Source: Pedobacter sp. KBS0701 (GTDB taxonomy: Bacteria; Bacteroidota; Bacteroidia; Sphingobacteriales; Sphingobacteriaceae). Taken from it: 64,000 nucleotides of DNA. Shown in pieces: positions 8,904 through 19,800 of this stretch. Both the position numbers and the translations under genes were made by a program. Below the pieces are notes generated by a model, which worked only from the letters and a program-made list of their open reading frames with translations, was not told the DNA's origin and did no database searches. Position 1 is the first letter of the stretch. Every line of letters starts with the position of its first letter. The stretch covers positions 1,426,001-1,490,000 of the forward strand of contig NZ_CP042171.1 in assembly GCF_005938645.2 (NCBI RefSeq). Reading direction: 5' to 3'.

Positions 8904-9308
8904 TTAACAGTCCAAAGCTGAGCAGTTTACATTTCCGTAAGGACATGACAGTTCTTTTCTGGTGGTAGGGTTGGTCTGACTGTGGCTGTAGCTACCACCT
9001 GCGCTGCCGCTGCCAGCTGAATTGCCACCACCTGCAGATCCACCGCCACTAGAACTGCTGCTTGTCGGGCAATCCCTGAACAGTTCACGTTCATCCTGGG
9101 TAACACCTTGGAAAGGCCACTGATACCACGGATTGGTAGTGTTTCCCGTAGATGACCCGCCTCCACTGGTATTTGTCGATTGAGCGAGCACCTCGATATG
9201 CAATTTGCCATCCAAAATTCCATAGTCACTTAGCGCGTGCCTAAAGTTGAGTGTAAGTGCCAGCAATAATGTCACTGCACCTAAAATGGTCATTTTTAAA
9301 TTTTTCAT
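8904..9308 (-). CDS. NVEALA-type exported Ser/Gly-rich protein, 134 aa
   Basis: A basic, hydrophobic start (MKNLKMTILGAVTLLLALTL) leads to a short linker and HIEVLAQ (38-43), which stands where NVEALA-family proteins have their N-V-E-A-L-A motif and looks like a signal peptidase site (cut after Ala42). The mature part is Thr/Asn/Ser-rich, has an aromatic patch (PWYQWPF, 60-66), an unusual Ser/Gly repeat region (83-106) and four cysteines (80, 122, 129, 134), one being the last residue. Family members are usually shorter, so the low-complexity insert is notable. It lies between a TMTC-like transferase and a propeller lipoprotein on one strand. Its role is unknown; it may be a secreted peptide or signal. 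Confidence 0.75.
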   Translation of the reverse strand: MKNLKMTILGAVTLLLALTLNFRHALSDYGILDGKLHIEVLAQSTNTSGGGSSTGNTTNPWYQWPFQGVTQDERELFRDCPTSSSSSGGGSAGGGNSAGSGSAGGSYSHSQTNPTTRKELSCPYGNVNCSALDC

Positions 9309-9390
9309 AATTTTTGATTTTTAAGTTATGGTTCGAGAATGGAAATAGGGCATTTTCAGGTATTACACTCCGACTAAATTTCGGCCGGGG

Positions 9391-10710
9391 TCATTTTGAG
9401 GGAATTTTTGCTTTTGGCTTCATATAATCATTCCGCTGTTTTAGCAGGCCCCGGATTTCCTTTTTAAGGGTGTCTGTAGTCTGCCATACGTACGTTCTTT
9501 TATGGGCATAAACCCCTAGGTAAGAAACAAAAAGAACAGTGACGGAAAGCAACAATGCGCGATAAAATGTGGAATTTATCGATCTCAAGGTCAAGACAAG
9601 GTAATAAGCAAGTATGCCCGCTAAGCCAATGATCGCTAAGTACGCATATCGGTCCGCAATGATCACAAACCTGGATAGCGGTATGACATGCAGTGCAATA
9701 GCAATATGGATGGCGAAAAATGCTAATCCGGCAGTCAAGGGTTTTAAACTAACGAGACTTTTCCTGAAGGAGATAAACAGAACGATGATCAATATGGGGT
9801 AAATCATCAACCAGGTCGGGAGTTTTTCCCCAACCTGAACCGGAAATGGGTATAAATATGAAAGGTGGAATGGAAGCAGCGTTTTGAAGCCATACTCCAA
9901 AAAAGCATAACATCCGAAAATGATTCTTTGCCACAACGGATAATTGGTTTGGGCCGATAAAAAGCCATCGCCACCTGGGTATTGAGAATAAATAGTAATG
10001 ATGCCAAAATATATGGATAAGGCAAAGAAAGGCAGGACGCTCATCCAGACGGATTTGGATCTCAGGTCATAGTTTAGTATCCAATAAATCAGTAGCAACC
10101 ATACCGGAAAAGTAACAGCCTGTTCCTTGCCAAGAAAACTGCATGCAAAAAGTACTAAGGTTAAGATGTAATATGCTCGTTTTTTGGTTTTTAGATATTT
10201 TAAAAAAGTGATGGTAGCCAGTAAATAAAATAAACCGTAAACAAGAATCTTGGACGCACTCATCCAGGCTACAGACTCGACGTTTACGGGATGGACGCAA
10301 AAAATGAACGCAGCGATGAATGATACCCATCGGATGAAGTCCGGGTCAAATTTCAGGGTTGATTCCATCAGGTTTTTTATAACAACCATGACCAGGATGC
10401 TATTGACCAGATGGATCGTAAGGCTCGCTAAGTGAAAAATGAATGGGTCATATCCGTTTATTGAATAAAGTGTTAGATATAAATACTCGTTGAACGGGGC
10501 GTACTGTCCTTCATAATAATCTAACATGATGTCTTTGAGATTGGATGCGGTCATCCCACCTGAAGTGTAGCCATTCATTACTACCCATTGATCATCCCAG
10601 TATTTTAGAAGTGCATTTTTAAGAATGGGAAAATAAACCGCAATAGATGCGAGGACGAGGAGAGTATATGACAGTAAAAATTGGTGATTGCGTAATTTTG
10701 AACGGTCCAT
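9391..10710 (-). CDS. TMTC/GT39-like membrane glycosyltransferase, 439 aa
   Basis: A polytopic protein with about ten membrane segments. The first loop contains YWDDQWVVMNGY (near residue 37), equivalent to the WDD motif of TMTC/PMT-type GT-C transferases, then FIFHLASLTIHLVNSIL and VHPVNVESVAWMSASKI, both signatures of the bacterial TMTC-like group. The TPR tail of eukaryotic TMTCs is absent. Relatives use dolichyl/polyprenyl-phosphate mannose to O-mannosylate exported proteins. It is the first gene of the minus-strand run, just upstream of the Ser/Thr-rich NVEALA-type protein, so that protein is a plausible acceptor. Acceptor and sugar are inference; the family is clear. Confidence 0.8.
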   Translation of the reverse strand: MDRSKLRNHQFLLSYTLLVLASIAVYFPILKNALLKYWDDQWVVMNGYTSGGMTASNLKDIMLDYYEGQYAPFNEYLYLTLYSINGYDPFIFHLASLTIHLVNSILVMVVIKNLMESTLKFDPDFIRWVSFIAAFIFCVHPVNVESVAWMSASKILVYGLFYLLATITFLKYLKTKKRAYYILTLVLFACSFLGKEQAVTFPVWLLLIYWILNYDLRSKSVWMSVLPFFALSIYFGIITIYSQYPGGDGFLSAQTNYPLWQRIIFGCYAFLEYGFKTLLPFHLSYLYPFPVQVGEKLPTWLMIYPILIIVLFISFRKSLVSLKPLTAGLAFFAIHIAIALHVIPLSRFVIIADRYAYLAIIGLAGILAYYLVLTLRSINSTFYRALLLSVTVLFVSYLGVYAHKRTYVWQTTDTLKKEIRGLLKQRNDYMKPKAKIPSK

Positions 10711-11074
10711 ATTATGTAATTTTAAATATACTTAATGTGCGATTATAGATTGTTTAAATGCCTCTTAAAAGCCTGTTTTCATCAAGGTTATTTCAGCCGG
10801 AAAAACCTTGGGATATTGATGAAAAGGCAAAATCGATGATGACGATGCGATTAGGCCGGAAAATTTACAGAGAATGGATTATGAATCAGATGTAACCTTC
10901 CTTAAACGATTTAGTTTTTGTTATAAAAGGTTGGTAGGGCTTAGAGCGTTTCATATAATTTCGATTAGATTTTTAAAACTAAAACGTTTTTTCAATAATT
11001 GCAACTTTTTTGATAATTTTTTTTTTGAGATAAATAATCTTCCAAATAGTGTCGAAAAAAAATACAAATATCTA

Positions 11075-11103
11075 TTGACAGACAAAGTTTTTATATACAT
11101 TTG
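11075..11103 (+). promoter_or_regulatory. Bacteroidetes-type promoter of the RND operon
   Basis: TTGACA at 11075-11080 is followed, with 18 bases between the TTG and the next box, by TACATTTG at 11096-11103, which fits the Bacteroidetes -33/-7 promoter (TTG, TAnnTTTG). The adaptor start codon lies 25 bases downstream. The remaining divergent gap from 10711 is AT-rich and shows no other site I can defend. Confidence 0.55.
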
Positions 11104-11128
11104 AGACACACTAAAATTCCTCTCGCTA

Positions 11129-12196
11129 ATGAAGCATCTCTGCTATATTTTTTTTTCACTTACGTGCCTGTCTTTTTTATGTGCGTGTTCACCTGAAAAG
11201 GAATCCGCACCGGTTATCCTGAAGAAATCTACAGCATCTATCCAGGATGTTGGTACGGTCACCCTGAGTGAATCACGCTTTCAACATGAGCTGATCAGCA
11301 ATGGAAAAGTGGCCACTAAGAATATTGCTGAGACCAGGTTCAGCTCTTCTGCAGATATTTCGAAGATCTATGTGCATAATGGATTAAGGGTTAAAAAAGG
11401 GGAACCCCTTGCTATCCTTGATAACTATTTACTGAAGCAAATGCACGTACAGGCGAAAAATGCTTTGGATCGGGCACAGTTGGATTATCAGGATGTATTA
11501 ATTGGTCAAGGTTACAAAATCAATCAGATAGCGTCTGTGCCACCGGAAATCCAGCAGCTCGCCAGGATAAAAAGTGGACTGAATAATGCGCAGGTCCAGT
11601 GGGAGATTGCGGACCACAATCTTCGGAACGCAACGCTTTTGAGCCCCATCAACGGTGTCGTTGCAAATCTAACGGCAAAGGCAAATACCCTTTCAAATCC
11701 TTCAGCCGTTTTCTGCAACATCATCGACCAGAACAGTTTGGAAATTGTATTCAATATACTGGAATCAGAGCTGTCATTGATCAAGGTTGATGACAAAATC
11801 AAAGTGGAGCCCTACGCTTTGAACAGCAGGTCAATCGCCGGACGTATATCGGAAGTAAATCCCTGGATCAATGAAAAGGGGATGATCCAGGTAAAAGGAG
11901 TTGTTGATGGGGAGTCGGGTTTATTGGAAGGTATGAATGTTAGGGTACACATATTCCGCGCCCTGGATCATTTATGGGTTGTTCCAAAACAGGCGGTGGT
12001 CATGAGGACCGGAAAACAGGTGGTTTTTACAGCTGATAAGGGAAAAGCGAATTGGCATTATGTCAAAACAGGGTTAGAGAATTCTACGCAGTATTCCATC
12101 ACCAGTGAAACTTTAAAAGGCGGAGATCAGGTTATCATTGAGGGAAATGCCGGGCTTTCCCATGGTGCGCCGATAAAAGTCACGTTTCAAAGATAA
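11129..12196 (+). CDS. RND efflux periplasmic adaptor (MFP) lipoprotein, 355 aa
   Basis: This is the periplasmic bridge between an RND pump and an outer-membrane TolC channel. The N-terminus is a lipoprotein signal ending in LCAC (Cys20). A biotinyl-lipoyl-like half motif (ISKIYVHNGLRVKKGEPLAILD, split by a helical hairpin about 105-150) pairs with ATLLSPINGVVANLTAKANT (about 170-190), followed by beta-barrel and membrane-proximal domains typical of HlyD_D23/AcrA adaptors. It opens the operon, with the pump gene 15 bases downstream. The substrate is not evident; neighbours suggest a role related to the exported peptides or sugars, but antibiotic-type efflux is equally possible. Confidence 0.9.
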   Translation: MKHLCYIFFSLTCLSFLCACSPEKESAPVILKKSTASIQDVGTVTLSESRFQHELISNGKVATKNIAETRFSSSADISKIYVHNGLRVKKGEPLAILDNYLLKQMHVQAKNALDRAQLDYQDVLIGQGYKINQIASVPPEIQQLARIKSGLNNAQVQWEIADHNLRNATLLSPINGVVANLTAKANTLSNPSAVFCNIIDQNSLEIVFNILESELSLIKVDDKIKVEPYALNSRSIAGRISEVNPWINEKGMIQVKGVVDGESGLLEGMNVRVHIFRALDHLWVVPKQAVVMRTGKQVVFTADKGKANWHYVKTGLENSTQYSITSETLKGGDQVIIEGNAGLSHGAPIKVTFQR

Positions 12197-12211
12197 CGAC
12201 GAGCTGCAGAT

Positions 12212-15200
12212 ATGATCAAACGACTACTTGGAAAGCCAATATCTGTCCTGGTTTTCTTTCTGACCTGTGTGATTCTGGGTTTTATAGCTTATAACAGGCT
12301 TCCGGTCTCTTTATTGCCAGACATTCCAATTCCTCAGATTACTGTCCAGCTTCAGAAGGATGGTTCATCGGCGAGAGAGCTCGAAAACACGGCGGTCAAG
12401 CCAATCCGGCAATATCTGCAGCAGTTGTCCGGCCTGCAGGATATCCGCTCCGAGACACAGGACGGTCTTGGGTTTATACGATTGAAGTTTAATCATGGTA
12501 CCAATACTGATCTGGCCTTCATTGAGGTGAATGAAAAAATTGATCTGGCAATGAATTCGCTGCCACGTGATATGGCAAGGCCAAGGGTTGTCAAAGCAAG
12601 TGCTTCCGATCTACCGGTTTTTTATTTGAACTTGTCCCTAAAAAGTGATGTTCCCTATACGTCCGGCAACGATGAAAAGTTTTTGGAACTTTCTGAAGTG
12701 GCCGAGAACGTGGTCAAACGTCATATCGAACAGCTGCCTGAAGTTGCGCTTGCAGATATTACCGGTCTGATGCAGAAACACATTAAGATTATGCTCAAGG
12801 GTAATATGGGGCCGAGTTCTATTACCACAGAAGATATTGAATTTGCCTTGAATTCAAATAATATTGAAACTGAAAACATGTCGGTTGTGGATGGAAGTTA
12901 TCTATACAACGTAAAACTTACCTCTCAACTGAGAACAGTGGAAGATATTCTGAACATCCTATTTGAAAAGGATAGCAAAGTGATCAGGCTCGGAGACATT
13001 GCGGAGGTTAAAGTGGCCCAGCAAAATGACATTGGACGCTCGCTGGTCAATGGGAAAAGGGCAATCACTATCGGCATTATCAAGCAGTCGGAAGAAACGA
13101 TCGAAGATCTGAAACTTGCAGTAAACAAAATCTTGGTCAATCTGAAATCCAATCATGATGAGATTGATTTTACTTTGAACCGAAATCAAACCGAATTGCT
13201 GGATTATACGATTTCCAACCTCCAAAACGATTTGATTGCAGGTTTTATTCTTGTTTCTATAGTAGCATTGATCTTTCTGGGAAACTTCAAATCACCATTT
13301 GTCATTGCGGTTTGTACAATTTCCGCTTTCCTTACCACATTTATCGTTTTTTTTCTCTGCAAACAATCTTTGAATATCATCACGGTATCAGGACTGATCC
13401 TTGCCCTTGGGAATATGATAGATAGTTCGATTGTGGTGACAGATATTATTGCCCAATATAGGAACGAAGGTTATAGCCTGGATGAAAGCTGTGAGAAAGG
13501 GACAAAAGAAGTCATTGTGCCTATATTGAGTTCAACCCTGACAACGATATCCGTCTTTGTGCCATTGGTCTTTATGAGTGGAATAGCAGGTGCAATTTTT
13601 TACGCTGAGGCCTTTGCAGTTACTGTCGGCATGATCATATCCTATTTTACAGGCATCATACTCTTGCCGGTGGCATATAAAATGCTGTATAAATATGAGT
13701 TTCGTGAAAACGCGCTGTCAAACAGGTTGACTCAGCTCCATCTTAAGCTTGACAATATTATTTTCCCAATTTATGATAAGGGCATTGAGGTTGTCTTCAG
13801 GAACCAAAAAAAAAGCGTTTTGATTTTAGTCCTTTCCATTCCGCTGTGTATCCTGCTATTTGTTTTTATGCCAAAGTCGATGATGCCCAAGCTGGACCAT
13901 GTAGAGACACTGACGAAGATCGATTGGAATGAAAATATATCAATAGATGAAAATAATACCAGGACATTCCGACTGGTCAAAAATGTCGGGCAACACGTAA
14001 CCGAACACTCAGCCTATCTCGGGCATCAGCAATATTTGTTGGAAAAAAACAATGAGTTAAGTAGGAACGAAACAGAGATCTATTTCAGGACAGGAAGCCC
14101 TAAGCAGTTATCCCGTCTCGAACAACAAACATATAGATGGCTCAAAACAAATTACCCACGAGCAGCCATCACTTTCTCACCTCCTGATAATGTATTTCAG
14201 AGAATATTCGACACAGAAGGAGCTGATCTCATTCTGGAACTCAGTTCAAAAAATCAGGAAAACATCCCTAAAGTTGAGGATGTAAAACACCTGGATACTA
14301 TTCTTCCTTCCATTACCGGAAGAACTGCAGAGCCCGTTTCTTTCGATCAGCAATATGAATTGATATTGAATAGTGAAAAGCTACTGCTCTATGGCGTTAG
14401 CCAGCATGATGTCTATAACGCGTTGAAAATTGCTTTGCAGGATAATCAGGTTGCGGTACTGCGATCGTTTGACCAGTATCTTCCGATAGTAATTTCAGGT
14501 AAACAACAGTCCATTGATAAACTCTTATCCGATACACATGTGAAAAGCGTTTATTCTTCCAATGGAAAATCGGATCTGATTCCGGTTAGAACACTACTGG
14601 GGCTGAGGCTCGCTGAAGATCTGAAAATCATCGTTGCCGGCAAGTCTGGTGAACATATCCCTTTTAAATATAACCACATCAATCAACCTGAGGAATTCAT
14701 GGAGCGCGTGAAAGCGAAATTTGGGAAAACCAGCCCTTTTAACCTGAAGTTCGCAGGTGATTACTTTTATAATAAGTCAATGATCAATCAATTATCGGTA
14801 GTATTGTTTATTTCAATACTCCTGATGTACCTCATATTGGTTGCACAGTTCCAGAGTTTCCTTCAGCCGTTGATTTTGTTAATGGAGGTGCCTATTGACA
14901 TTGCCTTTGCACTGGGGATTTTATGGATTACCGGAAACAGCTTGAATTTGATGAGCGCAATCGGCATCATTGTAGTAATCGGGGTCATAGTCAACGATTC
15001 AGTTTTGAAAATCGATCTGATAAATGAACTTAGAGCTTCCAACAAAAGCCACTCATTACGACATATCATCCACGTTGCGGGAGTTAGGCGACTCAGAGCG
15101 ATCATCATGACTTCACTGACATCCATTTTAGCAATGGTACCTATAATATTTGCGTTTGATCTGGGCTCAGAGTTACAGAAGCCCCTGGCTATTGCAATGA

Positions 15201-15307
15201 TCAGTACAATGTCGGTCGGAACGGTAGTGAGTATTTTCCTGATCCCATTACTTTATTGGCTGGCATATCATAAAGAAACAAGCGATGCGATTGAAAATCA
15301 TGAATAA
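12212..15307 (+). CDS. RND efflux permease (AcrB/HAE family), 1031 aa
   Basis: Full-length RND pump: a transmembrane helix at 10-30 with the usual NRLPVSLLPDIPIPQITV start, a porter domain, helices TM2-TM6 around 340-500, TM7 near 535, a second porter domain and TM8-TM12 near 860-1020. In TM4 the motif GNMIDSSIVVTDI keeps the first proton-relay aspartate but has Ser where AcrB has the second Asp (VDDAI). TM10 reads IGVIVNDSVLKID, as in pumps lacking the AcrB lysine. It overlaps the TolC gene by 23 bases, so the operon is tightly coupled. Substrate unknown. Confidence 0.92.
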   Translation: MIKRLLGKPISVLVFFLTCVILGFIAYNRLPVSLLPDIPIPQITVQLQKDGSSARELENTAVKPIRQYLQQLSGLQDIRSETQDGLGFIRLKFNHGTNTDLAFIEVNEKIDLAMNSLPRDMARPRVVKASASDLPVFYLNLSLKSDVPYTSGNDEKFLELSEVAENVVKRHIEQLPEVALADITGLMQKHIKIMLKGNMGPSSITTEDIEFALNSNNIETENMSVVDGSYLYNVKLTSQLRTVEDILNILFEKDSKVIRLGDIAEVKVAQQNDIGRSLVNGKRAITIGIIKQSEETIEDLKLAVNKILVNLKSNHDEIDFTLNRNQTELLDYTISNLQNDLIAGFILVSIVALIFLGNFKSPFVIAVCTISAFLTTFIVFFLCKQSLNIITVSGLILALGNMIDSSIVVTDIIAQYRNEGYSLDESCEKGTKEVIVPILSSTLTTISVFVPLVFMSGIAGAIFYAEAFAVTVGMIISYFTGIILLPVAYKMLYKYEFRENALSNRLTQLHLKLDNIIFPIYDKGIEVVFRNQKKSVLILVLSIPLCILLFVFMPKSMMPKLDHVETLTKIDWNENISIDENNTRTFRLVKNVGQHVTEHSAYLGHQQYLLEKNNELSRNETEIYFRTGSPKQLSRLEQQTYRWLKTNYPRAAITFSPPDNVFQRIFDTEGADLILELSSKNQENIPKVEDVKHLDTILPSITGRTAEPVSFDQQYELILNSEKLLLYGVSQHDVYNALKIALQDNQVAVLRSFDQYLPIVISGKQQSIDKLLSDTHVKSVYSSNGKSDLIPVRTLLGLRLAEDLKIIVAGKSGEHIPFKYNHINQPEEFMERVKAKFGKTSPFNLKFAGDYFYNKSMINQLSVVLFISILLMYLILVAQFQSFLQPLILLMEVPIDIAFALGILWITGNSLNLMSAIGIIVVIGVIVNDSVLKIDLINELRASNKSHSLRHIIHVAGVRRLRAIIMTSLTSILAMVPIIFAFDLGSELQKPLAIAMISTMSVGTVVSIFLIPLLYWLAYHKETSDAIENHE

Positions 15308-16805
15308 ACCGGTGAAAATTTTATATCTCTTAATTGTCCTGCAAAGTGTGTTTTTCTCAGACACAAGCTTCGCTCAGGAGAAAGTTATCAGGCTCGACCT
15401 GCAAAAAACAGTTCAGATCGCTTCAGATAGCTCATTGGCAACCTTTCGCGCAAAAAACGGTTATATGGCATCTTATTGGGAATATCAAAGTTTCAAAGCT
15501 GACAGACTCCCGTCATTATCCCTCAACATGACACCCATCGCCTACAACCGGGACTATGTCAGAAGGTATGATTCAGGCCTGAACATTGATGTTTATAGAA
15601 GACAACAGGCGCTTTATAGCTTCGGGAATCTCGCCGTGAAACAAAATTTGGATGTAACAGGGGGTACTTTTTTTATAGATTCGGAACTTGGGTATCTAAG
15701 GAATTTTGGAGCCTTTGCCGCAAATCAATATACAAGCGTTCCCATCAGAATCGGCTACAGGCAAGACTTATTTGGTTATAACCCGTACAAATGGGAGAAA
15801 AAGTTAGCTCCCCAGAAATTCGAAAGGGCAAAAAAAGCATTATTACAGGATATCCAGCAGATTGCTGAAACTGCGGCAGAATACTTTTTTACGCTCGCGA
15901 TGGCGAATGCAGAGTATTCACTTGCAAAAGAAATATTGAATAACTCGGATACGCTTTTCAAAATCGGGAGTGAAAGGTTTAAGATTGCTGCAATAGGCAA
16001 ATCAGATTTATTAACACTGAAGCTGGATCTAGTAAATGCCAGGAATAATCTTCAGACCGCAGAGATCAACCACAAAAGAAGCATGTTTGCTTTGGCAACA
16101 TATTTAAATCTGGAAAAAAATACCAAGATCGAGGTCGTCCTTCCGGATATGCCTACCTTAAAAATAATTGATGTGAACCAGGCAGTCCAGTTGGCAAAGA
16201 GAAATAATGTTACCTATCTGCAGTCTGAACAGCAGGTTGTGGAGGCCGAGCAGAACGTAAATAAAGCCAAGATAGAATCCAATTTTAATTTAGGGATATC
16301 GGCGAGCCTGGGGTTTAACCAGGTTTCCGAAACTTTTAACAAAGCTTACCGCAATCCACAACAGCAAAGTATTATATCCCTCAATCTGAGCGTACCCATA
16401 GTTGATTGGGGAGTGAGAAAAGGTAGGTATAACATGGCCAGAAATAATTTGAACATATCAAAAATAAATGCGAGGGAAAGTGAAATCCGTTTGGAAGAAG
16501 ACGTCACAATGACGATTAACGATCTAAATATCCAGCGTACCTTGATTGAAACCAGTAGTGAGGCGATGGAGCTGTCCAAAACCGTATATGAGCAGACACG
16601 TGAAAGGTTCATCATTGGGAAGGTGGACTTAAACAATCTGGTCCTGGCAGGCAACCGTCGTCAGGAGACTCAACGGAACTACATTTTGTCTATAAAAAAT
16701 TATTGGCAGAGTTATTTTAGGATAAGGAAATTTACCTTGTTCGACTATGATTCTAACCGCGAACTTATGGAGGCCTTCGAATGGAAAAAAGCGGTAAAAA
16801 ATTAG
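15285..16805 (+). CDS. TolC-family outer membrane efflux protein, 506 aa
   Basis: It forms the outer-membrane exit duct of the tripartite pump. ATG 15285 and ATG 15300 are both possible; the second leaves a clean signal peptide ending SFAQ. The body is the usual alternation of long coiled-coil helices (for example 185-260, 300-340, 395-450) and short strands of the OEP fold, with the repeat halves recognisable by 'Y.Q.R.r...G' type endings (YEQTRERFIIGKVDLNNLVLAG). It overlaps both flanking pump genes, showing that one adaptor and one duct are translated with two pumps. Confidence 0.88.
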   Translation: MRLKIMNKPVKILYLLIVLQSVFFSDTSFAQEKVIRLDLQKTVQIASDSSLATFRAKNGYMASYWEYQSFKADRLPSLSLNMTPIAYNRDYVRRYDSGLNIDVYRRQQALYSFGNLAVKQNLDVTGGTFFIDSELGYLRNFGAFAANQYTSVPIRIGYRQDLFGYNPYKWEKKLAPQKFERAKKALLQDIQQIAETAAEYFFTLAMANAEYSLAKEILNNSDTLFKIGSERFKIAAIGKSDLLTLKLDLVNARNNLQTAEINHKRSMFALATYLNLEKNTKIEVVLPDMPTLKIIDVNQAVQLAKRNNVTYLQSEQQVVEAEQNVNKAKIESNFNLGISASLGFNQVSETFNKAYRNPQQQSIISLNLSVPIVDWGVRKGRYNMARNNLNISKINARESEIRLEEDVTMTINDLNIQRTLIETSSEAMELSKTVYEQTRERFIIGKVDLNNLVLAGNRRQETQRNYILSIKNYWQSYFRIRKFTLFDYDSNRELMEAFEWKKAVKN

Positions 16806-19800
16806 ATCATTCCTTGAAAACATCCAGCATATCGCCATTTGCGAAAATGATTTTCTTTTTGTGTTCTTCACTGATAGGAATCTGTTTAGGTTATTTGCTG
16901 CCGTTGAACATTGATTCGGCCAATAGCCTCCCGGCAATAGAGATTGATTTTAACATGCCGGGTAATGCTGCAAGGGTTGTAGAAGCCGAAGCAACTTCCA
17001 AACTGGAATCAATGCTTTCACGGATTAAAGGTATCCGAAATCTTTATTCGACATCTGGAAACGGCTGGGGAAAGGTGACGATTGAGTTTGACAGGTATAC
17101 GAGAATGGATCTGGCCAGATTTGAAACGTCTAACATTATCAGACAGACCTGGCCGCGCTTACCCAGGGAAGTCTCGTACCCGGAAATATACTTAAAAAAG
17201 AGCAACGTATCTTCTTCCAGACCTTTTTTAAGTTACACCATTAACGCTGATTTGTCGAATCATGACATACAGAAATTTGCAGAACGAAATTATAAAGAGG
17301 CTTTTAAGGATTTAGAAGGACTGGAAAGCGTCGATATCGGAGGGGCGCTGCCTATGGAATGGCGACTGGAATATAATTACAATAAGTTGCAAAGTTATGG
17401 CATTTCCGTTTGGGACATCCAAAGGGCAATCCAGGAAACATATCAAACAAAATTTATTGGGACTGGAGAAATTTCCGGGAATGCATCTTACGGCAACCTA
17501 ATGAGAACCAGCTTAAAGTCTGACCAAAACGAATCAATATTTGATGCCGCTAAGTTGATGGTGTCGAATAACAATGGATCACTCATTCAGCTGGATAAAC
17601 TGGTAGAGGTTAAACATTCTGAAAAAAAGCCGTCCAAATACTACCGTGTAAACGGTCTTAACTCGATATACATTGCTTTTACCGCCAAAGAGTCGTCCAA
17701 TCAGCTCAAACTTGGTGAACGCATAAAATATAGGATGTCCGGTTTGAATAAAACCCTGCCAGCTGGCTATCAAGTGCATGTCAGGTATGACACAACCACT
17801 TTTGTAACTTCCCAATTAAAAGAGATAGCTTTACGAAGCGCAATTTCGTTTGCTTTGTTGCTTATCCTGATTTTCGTTTATTGGCGGAATGTAGGTCTGG
17901 TCTTAATGATAGTAGCCAGCTTGTTTATCAGCATTCTGAGCGCATTTTCAGCATATTATGTTCTCGGAATTAATATCCAGGCATATTCATTGGGCGCTAT
18001 CGGGATTTCATTTGCACTCATCGCGGACAATATACATTCCACTTATTACTATCTTCTAAAAAATAATAACAGATCGGTCCTTTCTACACTTTCTTCGATA
18101 AGTTTCTCCAGCTGTGGTGTGTTTACCATCATGGTGCTACTTGATAAGCCTGATCATTTGAATATTCAAGAGTTTTTAATGGTGATCACCATCAATATCA
18201 TGGTTTCCTGGTTTGTAGCATTATTTTTCATTCCTTCAATCATTGATTATTTTAAGGTGGGCCCGATACAATCAACGGGTGGACGAAACATATTTTTAAG
18301 AAAGCCGGTCCGAAAATTTCTTTACGACAGCTATTCTTTCTGGTTGAGGTTTATTCTTGCGAGACGAAAGATAGTTGTATCTGTTCTAATACTCGTCTTT
18401 GGACTCCCTGTATACCTATTACCGGAGAATCTTGATTCCGAATCTCGTTTTGGGACTAAATACAATGAATTGGTCAAAACTGATTTTTACAGGGAGAGTT
18501 TAAGACCGGCTTTGAATAAGGCCCTTGGGGGGGTATCACGTCTTTTTTATCAATACGTAGTGCAGACCAGTCATCCCGTTCCGATCGGTGAGACCGTGCT
18601 GAAGATAACTGCTTCCATGCCAAGTGGTACCCAGCTTTCACAGATGAACGAATTGGTTTTAAAAATGGAAAGTTTCGTCAGTCAATTTGACGAAGTCAGA
18701 TTGTTCCAGACAAATGTATACGGCACGCAAAAAGCGGGGATTGAAATTTTCTTTAAAGACCCTTCGATCTCCGGCAGTGCTCTTTCTCAGATAAAAGATA
18801 AGATAATCACTAAGGCAATAGAATTGGGCGGGGGAAGCTGGGGTGTGTTCGGAGGTGAGGATCAGAGTTTCAATAATGAGTTTAGGGAAAAAGCGGGACA
18901 GTTCAAAGTTAAGCTTTATGGATTTAATTATGATGAACTATCGTTTTGGGCAAATAAACTCAGTGATCAGCTATCGAGTCATAAAAGAGTCGGTGAGGTT
19001 TTTATCAGCTCAAACTTTTCGGAATATAAGGATGACTATGAGGAATTTCTGCTCAACATCGACAATGAGCATTCTGCTGTGTACGGGTTATCTCCATATG
19101 CCATATATAACTCGGTCCGACCTGCACTTTCCGAGGTGATGTTTGTCACCTCAATTAAAGCTGGGGATGGCAGGGAAGATCTTTTCCTTTGCAATTCCCA
19201 GCTTTCGAAGGTTGATCTTTGGGGTTTGGTCAATATCAACCATTCCGCTGGCTCCAGTATGTACAAATTGGATGAGGTGGCAAAAATAGAAAAAAAACAA
19301 GCACCAAGACAGATCGAAAAGGAAAATCAGCAATATAGATTAACGTTACAGTTCAATTATATAGGATGGAGCGAACGGGGAAATGAGGTGTTGGAGCGTG
19401 AGATAGATACGTTAAAGCGCCATTTGCCATTGGGATACTCAGTTTTTAAAGAAGATCAGCACTTCAATTGGGACATGTATTCGGATAATCAATTTCTGAC
19501 GATTGGATTAATAGCAGTTGTTATATTCTTTTTTAATGCGATTCTTTTAAATTCCGTTAAACAGGCATTTGCGGTTGTGGCGATGATCCCTATTTCTTTC
19601 ATTGGCTTCTTCCTTCTTTTTTATTGGTTGCGGATCAACTTCGATCAAGGCGGACATATGGCCATGCTAATCTTATCAGCAATAAGCTCTAACAGTAGCA
19701 TTCATATCATAGCGTCATATAACAATATTCGCCGGAAGCATTATAAAATGAATGGCTCCGAAGCCTTCCTGGAGGCCTGCATTTCTAAAATGCCTGCTAT

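Noticed and set aside
9001..9060. Possible tandem DNA repeat (CRISPR-like or minisatellite)
   Set aside because: The repetitiveness comes from Ser/Gly codons of the NVEALA-type gene with varied codons; there are no spacers or regular units.
10874..11104. 76-codon open frame upstream of the RND operon
   Set aside because: Composition is that of AT-rich non-coding DNA (Phe, Asn and Lys runs), there is no family resemblance, and it covers the probable promoter of the operon.
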